Source: Acorus gramineus (lineage: Eukaryota > Streptophyta > Magnoliopsida > Acorales > Acoraceae). Taken from it: DNA of 64,000 nucleotides. The translations under genes were made by a program, and so were the position numbers. The notes under the pieces were generated by a model. The model was not told the DNA's origin. It ran no database searches and worked only from the letters and a program-made list of their open reading frames with translations. Location of the stretch: assembly GCA_030737835.1 (NCBI GenBank), contig JAUJYN010000013.1:988806-1052805 (forward strand), in the 5' to 3' direction. Position 1 is the stretch's first letter. Every line of letters starts with the position of its first letter. Shown in pieces: positions 12,177 to 21,709 of the stretch.

Positions 12177-13190
12177 CATCCGGTCTCTAAAGTGGTAATG
12201 CAGGTTATTTTAACATCAACCTTTGGTTCTTTTGGGCTGAGAGAAATGAGAGGACATTCAGAGGAATTTTCTCAGAAAATGACAGTGCTTGGAAAAATCA
12301 AACGTGGCTGGGTTCCCTCCTTGGCTTGAAAGGCAATGCAAGCATCCGGTCATTAAATTGGTACAGGTTATTTTATCATCAACCTTTTGTTTCTGAGAGA
12401 AATGATAGGATATTCAGAGGAATTAAATCTCTAAAATGACAGTGCTCAGAAAAATCGAACATGCAATAATTGAGAGGCTCTCTCAAGGCTGAAAATTCTC
12501 CAGTGATCACAAAGATATGGTAAACTTAAATATACAAATTGGAGAGCAACAACACAGCTCAATCACAGTGAAGTGGTCAGCTCCTCCCCCCCTGCATTGG
12601 CATAAATTGAACACTGATGGATCACCCAAAGAGCACAGGTGGACTCAGACGCTTGTTACAGGACAACAGTATGAGGGTTACATTGTTGGATTTGCTGGTA
12701 GGTCGGCACTTGAACTGCAGGGAATAGTGCACGGTGTTCGGTTGGTGGTTGACAAGGGTATCAAAAATCTGTGGATTGAAGCGGACTCTACGACTGCTCT
12801 GGTCTGGATGAATGGCAAATGGATGATACCATGGACAGCTCTCCGGCTACTAAGGAAGCTTTAAAATCTTGTTAATAATCTTGATACATCCACACATGTC
12901 CACAGGTCCACAATTGGAGAGGAAATTATGGATCCTTCCCTGCTTCGGCAAGACATCCGAGAAGTTTTGACCAGTAACTCTCACAGGGAATTCATTGTTG
13001 AACATAACAGTTTTTTGGTTATTCAGGTCTACCAGTGCTTTCGACTCTTGTTGGGAAGGTTAATCTGTTGGTGGGGATGCCAATTGACCCCGTAGAGAGA
13101 GATCTTTCTTGCTATAATCCTTGTAGTACCCATATTTTGTACTCTTATATTCAATTTTTACTACAAATTACATTACCAATAAATAAAAAA
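12177..13190 (+). pseudogene. LINE 3' remnant with RNase H-like (RVT_3) domain
   Basis: The plus strand encodes pieces typical of the end of plant RNase H-containing LINEs: WAERNERTFRGI-like text around 12230, then 12517-12864, where LHWHKLNTDGS precedes ELQGIVHGVRLVVDKGI and LWIEADSTTALVWM. These are the DG and E/D regions of an RNase H-like fold (PF13456). Frames are broken, and the middle of the domain (the usual GG(G)-GVIRD region) is altered. A ~160-bp segment is duplicated in tandem (12177-12310 and 12342-12470). The 3' end runs into an AT-rich, A-rich tail near 13180-13190. The rest of the element (endonuclease, RT) is absent. Confidence 0.65.
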
Positions 13191-13239
13191 AATCAAAGAA
13201 GTAAAGTAAACAATCAAACTTGACAACTCTTCTAATAAA

Positions 13240-13244
13240 CCAAT
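13240..13244. other. Target-site duplication (left) of copia 1
   Basis: CCAAT here and at 15356-15360 flank the LTR element exactly. The right copy overlaps the AATTATTA duplication of the adjacent TIR element, which orders the insertions. Confidence 0.85.
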
Positions 13245-13366
13245 TGTCAGATTTAGATAAACAAATAATAATGAGACCTAATTTTATTATAGAGGGACTA
13301 AAGCCCTTTATATGCAAGACCCAATACATGTGTAACACAATAATACAAGACATATGTAATCTAACA
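13245..13366 (-). repeat. 3' LTR of copia 1
   Basis: 122 bp, from TGTCAG to CTAACA on the plus strand. It differs from the 5' LTR by substitutions and lacks a ~19-bp internal duplication seen there (around 15312-15330). Confidence 0.9.
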
Positions 13367-13379
13367 CCCCCGATCAAAC

Positions 13380-14030
13380 TCAAAGTGGATCAAATAACGC
13401 GAGTTTGCGGACAAGAGACTGAAATAGTGGAATGGGATGAGACTTCGTAAAGAAGTCAACAAGCTGCTCAATAAAAGTAATATGCGGAAGCGTAAGTGAA
13501 TGAGCAAGGAAGTGCTGACGTACGAAGTGACAATCAATCTCAATATGTTTGGTCCGCCCATGGAAAACCGGATTGCTAGCAATCTGAATAGCGCTCCGAT
13601 TATCACAATAAAGTAGAGTAGGACTAGAAACATCAACTCCAAGATCGACTAGCAGACGTCTAAGATGAAAAATTTCTTTAGTCATGGTGGCCATGGCTCG
13701 ATATTCAGCTTCTGTGGTGGAAAGAGAAACTACATCTTGTTTCTTGCTGCGCCAGGAAATGAGAGAGTCCCCAAGAAAAATGCAGAAGCCTGTAGTAGAA
13801 CGATGAGTAGTAGGATCGCCTGCCCAGTCAGCATCAGTGTAAGCCCGAAGAACGAGAGATGAAGATGATGACATATAGAGCGATCGAGTGACAGTCCCAC
13901 GCAAATATCTAAGGATCCGCGTGAGGACACCATAGTGAACCGAATGAAGAGCAGAGACGAACTGACTAACAATACTGACGGCATGAGCAATGTCAGGTCT
14001 AGTGATGCAAAGATACACAAGCTGACTCAC
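13380..14030 (-). pseudogene. Copia 1 RNase H domain
   Basis: The minus strand encodes the end of a copia polyprotein. RT-RNase H linker text (RPDIAHAVSIVSQF) is followed by the RNase H core with LRAYTDADWAGD, ISWRSKKQDVVSLSTTEAEY and YCDNRSAIQIASNPVFH, which carry the Asp/Glu/Asp catalytic positions, and the C-terminal HIEIDCHFVR and DFFTKSHP motifs. This part is open to its natural stop close to the 3' LTR. It would remove the RNA strand of RNA:DNA hybrids during reverse transcription. It is disconnected from RT by a frame break at about 14030-14165. Confidence 0.85.
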
Positions 14031-14165
14031 AATCTGTTTGTATCGTGTAGGGTTTGAAAGAAGCTCTCAATCAGTGGAACGGAACTTTACATGAAGCTCA
14101 AGAGGAGTCTCAACTGTGCGAGTGTCGGATATAGCAGCACGATCAAGAATGTCTGCTGTGTACTT

Positions 14166-14640
14166 CTATTGTGAGAGAAGAATCCCCCGCTTATTCTGAG
14201 CAATCTCAAGTCCAAGGAAGTAGCAAAGAATACCAAGATCCTTCATCTGAAATTGACTACTGAGATGTTGCTTCACAATAGTAATACCAGCTGAATCATC
14301 ACCCGTTATGATCATATCATCTACGTACAAAAGTAGAATCACCTCGCCCCTTGAGGACGATCGCACAAATAAAGAGTGGTCCTGATAACTCTCAACAAAA
14401 CTGGCCGCCACAATAACACTGCGAAAGCGTTCAAACCACGCACGGGGTGCCTGTTTAAACCATAAATAGCACGTCGAAGACGACAGACACGCTGAGGAGT
14501 ACGAAGACTAGGAGGTGGCTGCATGTAGACAACTTTCGATAAATCCCCGTTAAGGATTCTTCACATCCATCTGAAAGAGAGGTCAATGAAGAGTGGCTGC
14601 AACGGCAAGAAGAGTACGAACAGTGGTCGTTTGAGCAACA
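14166..14640 (-). pseudogene. Copia 1 reverse transcriptase C-terminal fragment
   Basis: The minus strand reads LLLYVDDMIITGDD, the RT active-site box of Ty1/copia elements, followed by the MKDLG(I)L.YFLGLE motif typical of the thumb region (14166-14411). A second frame at 14339-14524 continues upstream with RRAIYGLN-like text. Frameshifts separate these pieces. Faint VPVAQTTTVRTLL-like text lies near 14580-14640. Upstream RT, integrase, protease and gag are absent. Confidence 0.8.
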
Positions 14641-15214
14641 GGGACGAATGTCTCCTAATAATCAAAACGGGGGTGTTAGATTGAGACAAAAAAATACATT
14701 GATGTGTAGAGGATGAAAAGTACAGCAAAATGAGTACCAAGACTGTAATATTCGGAGTCCGAATGAGCCCTCGAAGAAATAAACAAACATCAAAACAGAT
14801 CCGAGCGAGTTGGCCAAGTTGAACCTCTGAGTCGGCTTGACGCGTGATTCACGCGATTTGATGCCGCAATCTCATGTATGATGGGATTCTCATAATCTTA
14901 CGATGGATTGTTTTTTTTTTTAATCATCAAACACTATCAAATCGGTGTTTCAACATGTCTCGTCTCCAACGACTTCAACACGGCACGGTTCGGCTCAACG
15001 GCTTCGGGACAGGCGACAACGGACTCTATGGGTGCGACGGACGGCAACGCTCAGAAACGGCTCGTAGGGACAACGGTGCGTGATCGACGACACGTCGGGG
15101 ACGACAACACGAATAACGGTGCGACGAAGACAACGACATAACAAACGTCGAATCCCAAAGATGGAGATCCGAAAAGAAAAAAGTATTTGAGATCTCAAAG
15201 GGGCTCTTATACCA

Positions 15215-15355
15215 TGTTAGATTCAGAGAAACAAATAATAATGAAACATAATTTTATTAGAGAGGGACTAAAGTCCTTTATATGCAAGATTGAATACACG
15301 TGTAACACAACAATACATGTGTAATACAATAATACAAGACATATGTAATCTAACA
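15215..15355 (-). repeat. 5' LTR of copia 1
   Basis: 141 bp, TGTTAGATTCAG to ATCTAACA on the plus strand. It abuts the primer-binding site (plus-strand GCTCTTATACCA, 15203-15214). It carries an extra ~19-bp tandem duplication (ACAA(T)ACATGTGTAA type) relative to the 3' LTR. Confidence 0.9.
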
Positions 15356-15357
15356 CC

Positions 15358-15365
15358 AATTATTA
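15358..15365. other. Left target duplication of the TIR element
   Basis: AATTATTA here and at 21359-21366 lie directly outside the GGGGG/CCCCC ends of the 15366-21358 element. Eight matching bases (nine if the bordering C is counted) fit a Mutator-like or hAT insertion. Confidence 0.7.
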
Positions 15366-15723
15366 GGGGGCGGTTAAATAAACCTCAAGATATTCAACCC
15401 ACCCCATTTTTTTGTCCCACCCCATCAAATTTTTTTATTTTGCTAACCCACCCCCTCATATATACATTATTATATACTTGACAATCCCACCCCAACCATT
15501 TTTGAAATCTCTCTCTCTCTCTCTCTCTCTTCTCCCCATCCTCTTCATCTCCCACCCGAGAACATCTTCGCTAAAATCTTCGTCGCCTTCCACGTTTATA
15601 TCGGCGTCAATGTCAGATTTGAGCCTCTTCTGCGTCCACCCCCTTCCGAGCCAACATTAGAGGACACGCCAACGACGGAGGCAATGAAGACCTTCGCATG
15701 CCTCTATTGCTCACGGTGGTTCT

Positions 15724-15838
15724 TGTTAGAATATGAAAAGAATGAATCAAATTGTATTATTAGGGTTTATAGCCAATACTTATAGTACAAAAGGGAAACA
15801 AGGAAAAGACTAATCTACCCTTAACCCTAGCATATATA
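15724..15838 (-). repeat. 3' LTR of copia 2 (end-truncated)
   Basis: Matches the 5' LTR almost base for base from TGTTAGAATATG through CTAGCATATATAC, then passes directly into RNase H coding sequence, so the inner end (ATTTAACA) is lost. Confidence 0.85.
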
Positions 15839-15839
15839 C

Positions 15840-18018
15840 TTATAGCAGATGCCATAGCACGATATTCGGCCTCAGCACTCGAACGAGAAACAATGTCTTG
15901 TTTCTTGGCCTTCCAAGATATAAGAGAGTCCCCAAGAAAGACACATATACCAGTTGTGGATTTTCGATCTGTGACATCTCCTGCCCAATCAGCATCAGTA
16001 TAAGCGCGAAGTTCAAGAGTAGAAGAAGACGGTAACAGCAGAGCACGAGATATAGTGCCACGTAGATAGCGTATAATCCGAAGAACTGCGGCATAATGAA
16101 CAGTACGAGGGGCAGCGACAAACTGACTGACAATATGCACAGCATAGGCAATGTCAGGACGAGTGACAGTGAGATAGACGAGGCTTCCAACAAGCTGTCT
16201 ATAACGAGTAACATCAGAGAGTGGTTCTCCATCGTCAGGCCGGAGCTTAGCATGAAGCTCAATAGGAGTGGGAGAAATGCGATCATCAGTTAGACAGGCA
16301 CGGTCGATCAAGTCAGCAGTATACTTGCGTTGTGAGAGAAGATAACCACGCGGAGCAGAAGCAACTTCCAAGCCTAGAAAATAACGAAGTTTGCCAAGAT
16401 CTTTCATCTCAAATTGACGCTGAAGATGTTGCTTGACCGACTGTATATGAGACGAATCATCGCCGGTGATGATCATGTCATCAACATAAAGCAGCAGGAT
16501 AGTACGATGAGGACCAGAGGTGTGAACAAATAAAGCTGGATCAGAGGAACTCGAAACAAACCCAGCAGCACAGATAGCATCAGTGAATCGAGCGAACCAA
16601 GCACGAGGAGCCTGCTTGAGACCATAGAGAGCGCGGTGAAGATGGCATACATGACCAGATGAATGAGGAAGACCCGGAGGAGGAGTCATATAAACCTCCT
16701 CTGATAAATCACCATGAAGAAAAGCGTTCTTGACATCAAGCTGATAAATGGGCCATTGACGAACAGAAGCAACAGAAATCAAAGTACGAACAGTTGTCAT
16801 CTTTGCTACAGGAGCAAATGTCTCATCATAATCAATACCATGCTGCTGAGTGAAACCACGGGCAACCAAGCGAGCCTTGTGACGCTCAATCGAACCATCA
16901 GAGTTGGTCTTGATCTTATAAACCCACTTACAGCTGATAGGAGTCTTCCCTGGAGGAAGTGGTACAATTTTCCACGTATGAGTGCGTTGTAATGCACTAA
17001 GCTCCTCTGCCATAGCACCTTCCCATTCTGGAATGCCGACAGCCTCACGATATGATTGGGGCTCCCAGTGAGTGGAAACAGCTGAAAGAAAACACTGAAA
17101 ACTAGGAGAAAAAGAATCAGAGGCAACCAAGCTGAGTCGTTGAGGAGGTCGACGAGCGCGAGGCGGATTGCGACGAGGAGCAACTGGTGCGGAAGCAGAA
17201 TCGTCTTCTGGCGAAGCAGCATCAGGAACAGGTGTAGGAGTAGACAGAACCGTCCCACGTGAATCATCCGAAGACGGCAAGGGTGAAGATGGGACTGACG
17301 AGGAAGAGTGGAGAGGTACAGACGGAGTAGATGACTGAGGAGCAAAAGATGAGGATGAGAAATCAGGAATGGAAAAGTCCAAAAATGTGACTTCCTCAAC
17401 CGTGGATGGGGGAAGAGGAACAGGAGGCGAGCGAAGAGCGTAGTATGGATGACTCTCAAAGAATGTGACATGACAAGATGTCCGAAGACGACGAGCAACA
17501 GGATCATAGCATCGATATCCTTTGATCTCATTACTATACCCAAGAAAAACACACATAGTGGAACGAGGAGACAATTTGGTACGCTCAAGAGGAGGAAGTA
17601 GGACAAAACACGTGCATCCAAAAACACGAAGACGAGAATAATCAGGAGGACTATGATAAAGACGCTGAAAGGGGGAGATGCCAGCAGTGATAGACGAAGG
17701 AGTGCGATTGATGAGATACACTTGTAAGAACAGCCTCACCCCAAAACTGAACAGGAACAGAAGCAGAGAGGAGTAAGGACCGGGTCGTTTCGAGGATATG
17801 ACGGTGTTTGCGCTCAGCAACCCCGTTCTGCTGATGAGCATAAGGAGTGGAAAGCTGCGGTAGAGTGCCTTGGGAGGATAAAAAATCACGAAAAGCACGA
17901 GAACAATATTCCCCCCACAATCAGAGCGAAACACCTTGATGCGTTTGGAAAACTGAGTTTCAACCATTGTAGCAAAAGATTTATAGATGGGTAACAACTC
18001 AGAACGACTATGCATCAA
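15840..18018 (-). pseudogene. Copia 2 integrase C-terminus, reverse transcriptase and partial RNase H
   Basis: The minus-strand frame includes integrase text ([16 protein letters not shown], and after two frame changes [14 protein letters not shown]). It continues with the GYSNEIKGYRCYDP region, a Ser/Pro-rich linker, then RT with KWVYKIKTNSDGSIERHKAR, YQLDVKNAFLHGDL and the active-site box YVDDMIITGDD, and RNase H with YTDADWAGD and AEAEYRAMASA. There the coding sequence runs straight into the LTR, so the last catalytic region (normally Y/C-D-N) is absent. Codons 17,725-17,915 are out of frame. Confidence 0.88.
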
Positions 18019-18713
18019 ATATATCCAGGTAAAGCGAGAAAATCATCAATAAAAATAACATAATAACGGTTACCCCCTTTAGAAGGAATAGGGGAGGGAC
18101 CCCAAACATCAGAGTGAACTAGATCAAAAGGAGAAGCAGAAATGTGTTTACTAGTAGGAAATGGAAGAGCCAAGTGTTTTGCCAACTTGCAGCCCACACA
18201 TGGTTGAAGCTCAGTTTTTGAAAAGGAACCTAAAACACCGGTACTTATTAGATAACGAAGTCTTGGAGGAGAGAGATGGCCAAGACGGCGGTGCCATACA
18301 TCAAAGGAGGAAGGAGAAGAAGAAATCAAGCGAGCAGAAGCTGCAGAAGACGAAGGAATATGAAGATGATCCATGTAGTAGAGCCCACCGCGTCTAGAGC
18401 CTGTCCCAATCTGCTTCCCCGTACGACGATCCTGTACAGAACAAGTAGAAGAATCAAAAGTAATGAGACAATCATGATCCGCAATTTTACCAACAGAAAG
18501 CAAATTTAGTGATAGACCAGGAACATGAAAAACATCAGGAAGTTGAAATCGATGAGAAGGATCAGCAAGAGAACCAGAACTCGACACAGACAGAGGAGTC
18601 CCATCTGCCGTACGAATAACAGGAGTGGGAAACATGCGAGTAGGACAACGAATAAAGGATGCCTGAGAAGTCATATGATGGGAAGCCCCAGAGTCAAGAA
18701 TCCATGAGGAGGT
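18015..18713 (-). pseudogene. Copia 2 protease and integrase N-terminus
   Basis: The minus strand carries the aspartic protease box ILDSGASHHM around 18670-18705, a GAG-pre-integrase domain with WHRRLGH (first zinc ligands) and C-X2-C (CVGCKLAKH), and the start of the integrase core (DLVHSDVWGPSP, then YYVIFIDDF). A one-base loss near 18030 ends this frame. Upstream, a frame slip near 18715 separates it from gag, although copia normally has one continuous gag-pol frame. Confidence 0.85.
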
Positions 18714-19846
18714 AGGTTACCTGTCGCCGCAGTAGAAGCAGAAAAGGGAGCAGATGAGTCACTACCAGTCACTGAGCGAAGCATATCTTGAAGCTGTTGT
18801 TGTTGAAGGTGGAGCTGCGCAAGACTCTCAGTGATCTGAGAGGAAGAATATGCCGGCGGATCAGTAAGAAAATCAGAAGCAACGGCAGCTGCAGGTCGAG
18901 GCTGATAGCGACGTGGAGGAACTGTAGGAGGTGCCCGAGGTGCTTGCGCCCGAGGCGCTAGTGCACGTGATGCTGCAGGATCTAGCGGACGAGGTGCTGG
19001 AGGAAGCGCTCCAGGAGCTGAAGTGCGAGGTACATAAACAAGAGGAGCACCATCACGAGCACGCTTACGACATTCAGATTGCACGTGTCCAAATTTATGG
19101 CAATAATAGCAAGTGACCCGAGTGTAGCGATTGTCTTGACGATGTGCAACATTGACAGAACTGTGATCAACGATAGGCGGAGTGACAACAGTGCGAAGAC
19201 GCGTCTCCTCAGCAACTAACTCAAAAAGAACCGTATCAAGAGACGGTTTGGGAGAACGATGAAGAATCTGTGCACGAATAGCCTCGAACTCAGGACGAAG
19301 ACGCATCAAGAATTGGTACAATCGTTGACGATTACGGTACTCACGATAGCGTGTCAGAAAAATACCCTCCATCTGAGGATCCATAGGTGCGAGTTGATCC
19401 CAGTAATCAGATAAAAGAGAATAAAAATCACGAATAGACAGCTCCCCTTGATAAGAAGTAGAAATGGCCTGATGTAGATAGAATTCCTGAGCACCATCGG
19501 TCTGCGTATAGAAATTCTTCAGAAAGTCCCAATATTCCTTGGCTGTAATAAACGGCTTCAAATGTTTACGGATATTTGGAATAACCGAAGAAGCAATATA
19601 AGCTTTCACCCGAGAATCGGCCTCCTTCCATGTCAACAAAGCCTTAGTATATGCCTCAGCTCTGGCCTTGATGGTTGTCTCATCAGAACCCGGTGGAGAT
19701 AGTTCAAGTACAGGAGCTAGATTAGTGCCAGTAACATGACCCAATAGGCGACGATAATCAAGCTGAAGTTCAAGACTAATAGACCAGACATCATAATTGT
19801 TACCATCAAACTTAACATCGATGATCTGAGTGTTATCCGTAGCCAT
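18671..19846 (-). pseudogene. Copia 2 gag
   Basis: I take the ATG at 19846 (MATDNTQ), in the usual position, with YDVWSISLELQL shortly after, as in plant copia gag. The middle matches the UBN2/retrotran_gag region (FYTQTDGAQEFYLHQAISTSYQGEL split over helices). A CCHC zinc knuckle CYYCHKFGHVQSEC lies at about residue 260, followed by an Ala/Pro-rich stretch. Gag would form the cytoplasmic particle and bind RNA. The frame is open up to the slip near 18715. Confidence 0.85.
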
Positions 19847-19859
19847 AATAGGCAAAAAG

Positions 19860-20690
19860 AGAATAACAGAGAAAAATATATGCCTCGGATGATGAAATAT
19901 AGTCACAGATGCGTGCAGAACGAAAAATGGAGCAAAATGAGTACCAATATGACTATATTTGGAGTCCGAATGAACCCGTAGCGGCCGAATAAAGAAAATA
20001 CCGAAAAAGGCGATGACGAGGCGGTAAACGGGTCGCGGATCCGGGTCGGGTCACGGATCCGGGTCGGGCAGCTAGTGCCGGGTCGGGTCGGGCGCTGGAA
20101 CCGGGTCGGGTCGGGCGCTGAAGCCGGGTCGGGTCGGAGCGCTGAAGCCGGGTCAGGTCGGGCAGCTGGAGCTGGAGCTGGGCCGGACGCCCGCGGGCGC
20201 GAGGCACGGGATCTCGGGACAAATTCCCGGGAGATCCGGGATGTTGTCCGGGACCGAATCCGGGACAGATCCCAGGAAATCCGGGCTGATCAATGCGGAT
20301 CCCGCGGATCACGCGATACCGAGACTACGCGCAGGCAGACGCGGACGGTGCGCGGATGGGGCACAGATGGTGTGCGGGCACGACGCAGACGGGGCACGGG
20401 CATGGCGCGGGCAGGGCAGGGTGGCGCTGGACGGCGCGGCAGGGTGGCAAAGCAGCGCGAGGCGGTGCGGCAGGGTGGCACAGCCGCGGCAGGGCTGCGC
20501 GAGAGGGCGGCGCAGCAGCGGCGCAGGGTGGCGCAGCGGCTGCGAGGGGCGGTGCAGCGGCGGCGCGGGGCGGTGCAGCGGCGGCACGACGGCGGCGCAG
20601 CGGCGGCGCGGGGCGGTGCAGCGGCGGCACGACGGTGGCGCAACGGTGGCGCGGGGCGGCGGGACGTCGACGATCAAAGAAAAAAATTGG
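19860..20690 (-). other. GC-rich 5' leader of copia 2
   Basis: Between the primer site and gag lies an unusual leader. 20030-20160 has tandem CCGGGTCGGGTCGGGCGCTG units of about 26 bp. 20340-20660 is very GC-rich, with GCGGCGGCGCGGGGCGGTGCA-type repeats. Long overlapping open frames on both strands there arise from composition and are not genes. The part next to gag (19925-19990) matches the leader of copia 1. Confidence 0.7.
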
Positions 20691-20708
20691 ATTCAAGCTC
20701 TGATACCA
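20691..20708 (-). other. Primer-binding site of copia 2
   Basis: The minus strand reads TGGTATCAGAGCTTGAAT directly after the 5' LTR. The first 12 bases match the complement of the plant initiator methionine tRNA 3' end, the usual copia primer. Confidence 0.92.
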
Positions 20709-20833
20709 TATTAGAATATGAAAAGAATGAATCAATTGTATTATTAGGGTTTGTAGCCAATACTTATAGTACAAAAGGGAAACAAGGAAAAGACTAATCT
20801 ACCCTTAACCCTAGCATATATATACATTTAACA
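20709..20833 (-). repeat. 5' LTR of copia 2
   Basis: 125 bp, among the short LTRs known for copia elements. The inner terminus is TAATA instead of the expected TAACA, a single substitution. Confidence 0.88.
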
Positions 20834-21425
20834 GGTTCTTCACCTCTCAAGCTTTCGACGGCCACCAGAACGCCCACAAAAAGAAGAGAGCCACCGCCCG
20901 ACGCTCTTTCCCTTCGGAGACCTCCGTCATCGCCGCTACCGCATCTCCTCCCTCTACCACCGCCTCCATCATCGCGGATGCTAGCCCCCCTCTACCACGT
21001 CTTTCCCGACTCCTCCGCGCCAATTTGTTGCCGTGGATGAGGGTGGTGCAACACCGCTATCCCATTGGGTACGTATACGATTACGTTCGGGCCGGCGGGG
21101 GAGCCAGTGGAGTCCGGGTCATCGGAGTCCCTTCCGGTCCACGGGGACCTCAACCTCTCCCTCCACTTGTAGAGGGTGGTCTCTCTCCACAACCTTGGAG
21201 TGGATGACGATGGAGGCGTCTGGGTTGCGGTGGTGATAGTTTGTTCGCCGAATACATGGGGTGGGTTGGTTTGCTTCAAAAAAACTCAAAAAAAGATTAT
21301 TTAATAATTTAAGGTGGGGTGGGGGGAGTATCTCCTGCGGTGATAATAAATCCCCCCCAATTATTATTACTTTGCTGTTAGAAAACGAACAAATACAACA
21401 CGTTCAAGTCGATTGAGTTTTATAC

Positions 21426-21598
21426 TTTAGGACGCCCCAGGAATTCTGAGAGGCCAACCATCGAGCCATTGCGGCGGCATCAGAGGGATCAAGCTTCTTT
21501 GAGAGGAGGATTCGTCCGTTTGAAAGGACCAAAGCCTCAAAAGAGATCAAGATGAAGATCAAGAGCTTCGAAGGATTCAAGTTTCCCTTTGATTCCAT
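21426..21598 (-). pseudogene. Orphan first exon of CREG-like secreted protein
   Basis: The minus strand from ATG 21598 reads MESKGN, a hydrophobic signal-like stretch (LLIFILISFEALVLSNG), then DPSDAAAMARWLASQNSWGVL. The last part resembles the start of the mature region of plant CREG/pyridoxamine-oxidase-like FMN-fold proteins. The frame ends in CTAAA followed by a GT donor (21425-21424), which suits an exon boundary. Downstream (lower coordinates) come the TIR element and two copia insertions, and I find no second exon. It may be a gene broken by these insertions or a fragment brought by another element. Family assignment is from recalled similarity. Confidence 0.45.
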
Positions 21599-21709
21599 TT
21601 CTCTTTTGGTCGAAGAAAGAAAAGTGTAGACAACTTTGGAACTTACCTCAATGAAGGAGACTATCCATCCGTCTCCTTTAATTTTATCTTTAGGAAAATG
21701 ATACATGTC

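Larger units (their letters stand above)
13245..15355 (-). mobile_element. Internally deleted Ty1/copia retrotransposon (copia 1)
   Basis: Two LTRs (13245-13366 and 15215-15355, both TG...CA) flanked by 5-bp CCAAT duplications enclose about 1.85 kb. On the minus strand the order is 5' LTR, a primer-binding-like TGGTATAAGAGC, leader, RT C-terminus, RNase H, a polypurine tract GATCGGGGG and 3' LTR. Gag, protease, integrase and the RT N-terminus are missing, with the deletion near 14680-14700. The leader around 14700-14790 matches the leader of copia 2 around 19925-19990, so both belong to related families. It cannot encode a working element. Confidence 0.9.
15724..20833 (-). mobile_element. Ty1/copia retrotransposon (copia 2), decayed, inside zinc-finger gene
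   Basis: Bounded by GGTTCT (15718-15723 and 20834-20839) with TGTTA...TAACA outer ends. Read on the minus strand: 5' LTR (20833-20709), a perfect initiator-Met-tRNA primer site TGGTATCAGAGC, a GC-rich leader, gag, protease, integrase, RT and RNase H in copia order. At least four frameshifts break the coding region (near 18715, 18030, 17915 and 17725). The last third of RNase H, the polypurine tract and the first ~8 bp of the 3' LTR are deleted (junction at 15838-15840). It is not autonomous. Confidence 0.9.
15657..21172 (+). pseudogene. EAR-motif C2H2 (QALGGH-type) zinc-finger gene, split by copia 2
   Basis: Left part (to 15723) reads EDTPTTEAMKTFACLYCSRWF. Right part (from 20840) continues in the same frame with FTSQAFDGHQNAHKKKR once the retrotransposon and one target copy are ignored. 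Together they give a single plant C2H2 finger (C-X2-C...QAxxGHxNAH). The hallmark QALGGH is altered to QAFDGH. About 85 codons later, after a +/-1 slip in a G-run near 21095, the frame encodes GEPVESGSSESLPVHG and the C-terminal EAR repression motif DLNLSLHL, ending at TAG 21170-21172. Intact relatives are nuclear transcriptional repressors of trichome, flower and hormone development. Here the finger is split by 5.1 kb, so no functional protein is expected. No confident start codon was found. Whether this was a resident gene or a captured copy is unresolved; its tight TIR boundaries favour capture. Confidence 0.75.
15366..21358 (+). mobile_element. Pack-MULE-like TIR element carrying a C2H2 zinc-finger gene
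   Basis: The left end from 15366 (GGGGGCGGTTAAATAAACC, then a stretch ending CAACCCACCCCA) and the right end to 21358 read in reverse (GGGGGGGATTTATTATCACC, ending CCCACCCCA) are alignable inverted repeats about 110 bp long. Further in they share a second TTTTTTT...AACCCACCCC block. The same 8-bp duplication lies outside both ends. Without the copia 2 insertion the element would be about 0.88 kb and consist of TIRs plus one zinc-finger gene and its UTR-like CT-rich leader. No transposase is present. A Pack-MULE is the best fit; a hAT-type carrier is possible. Confidence 0.65.

Noticed and set aside
20075-20797. Several long open frames on both strands
   Set aside because: Simple GC repeats in the copia 2 leader; open in many frames, no recognisable domain.
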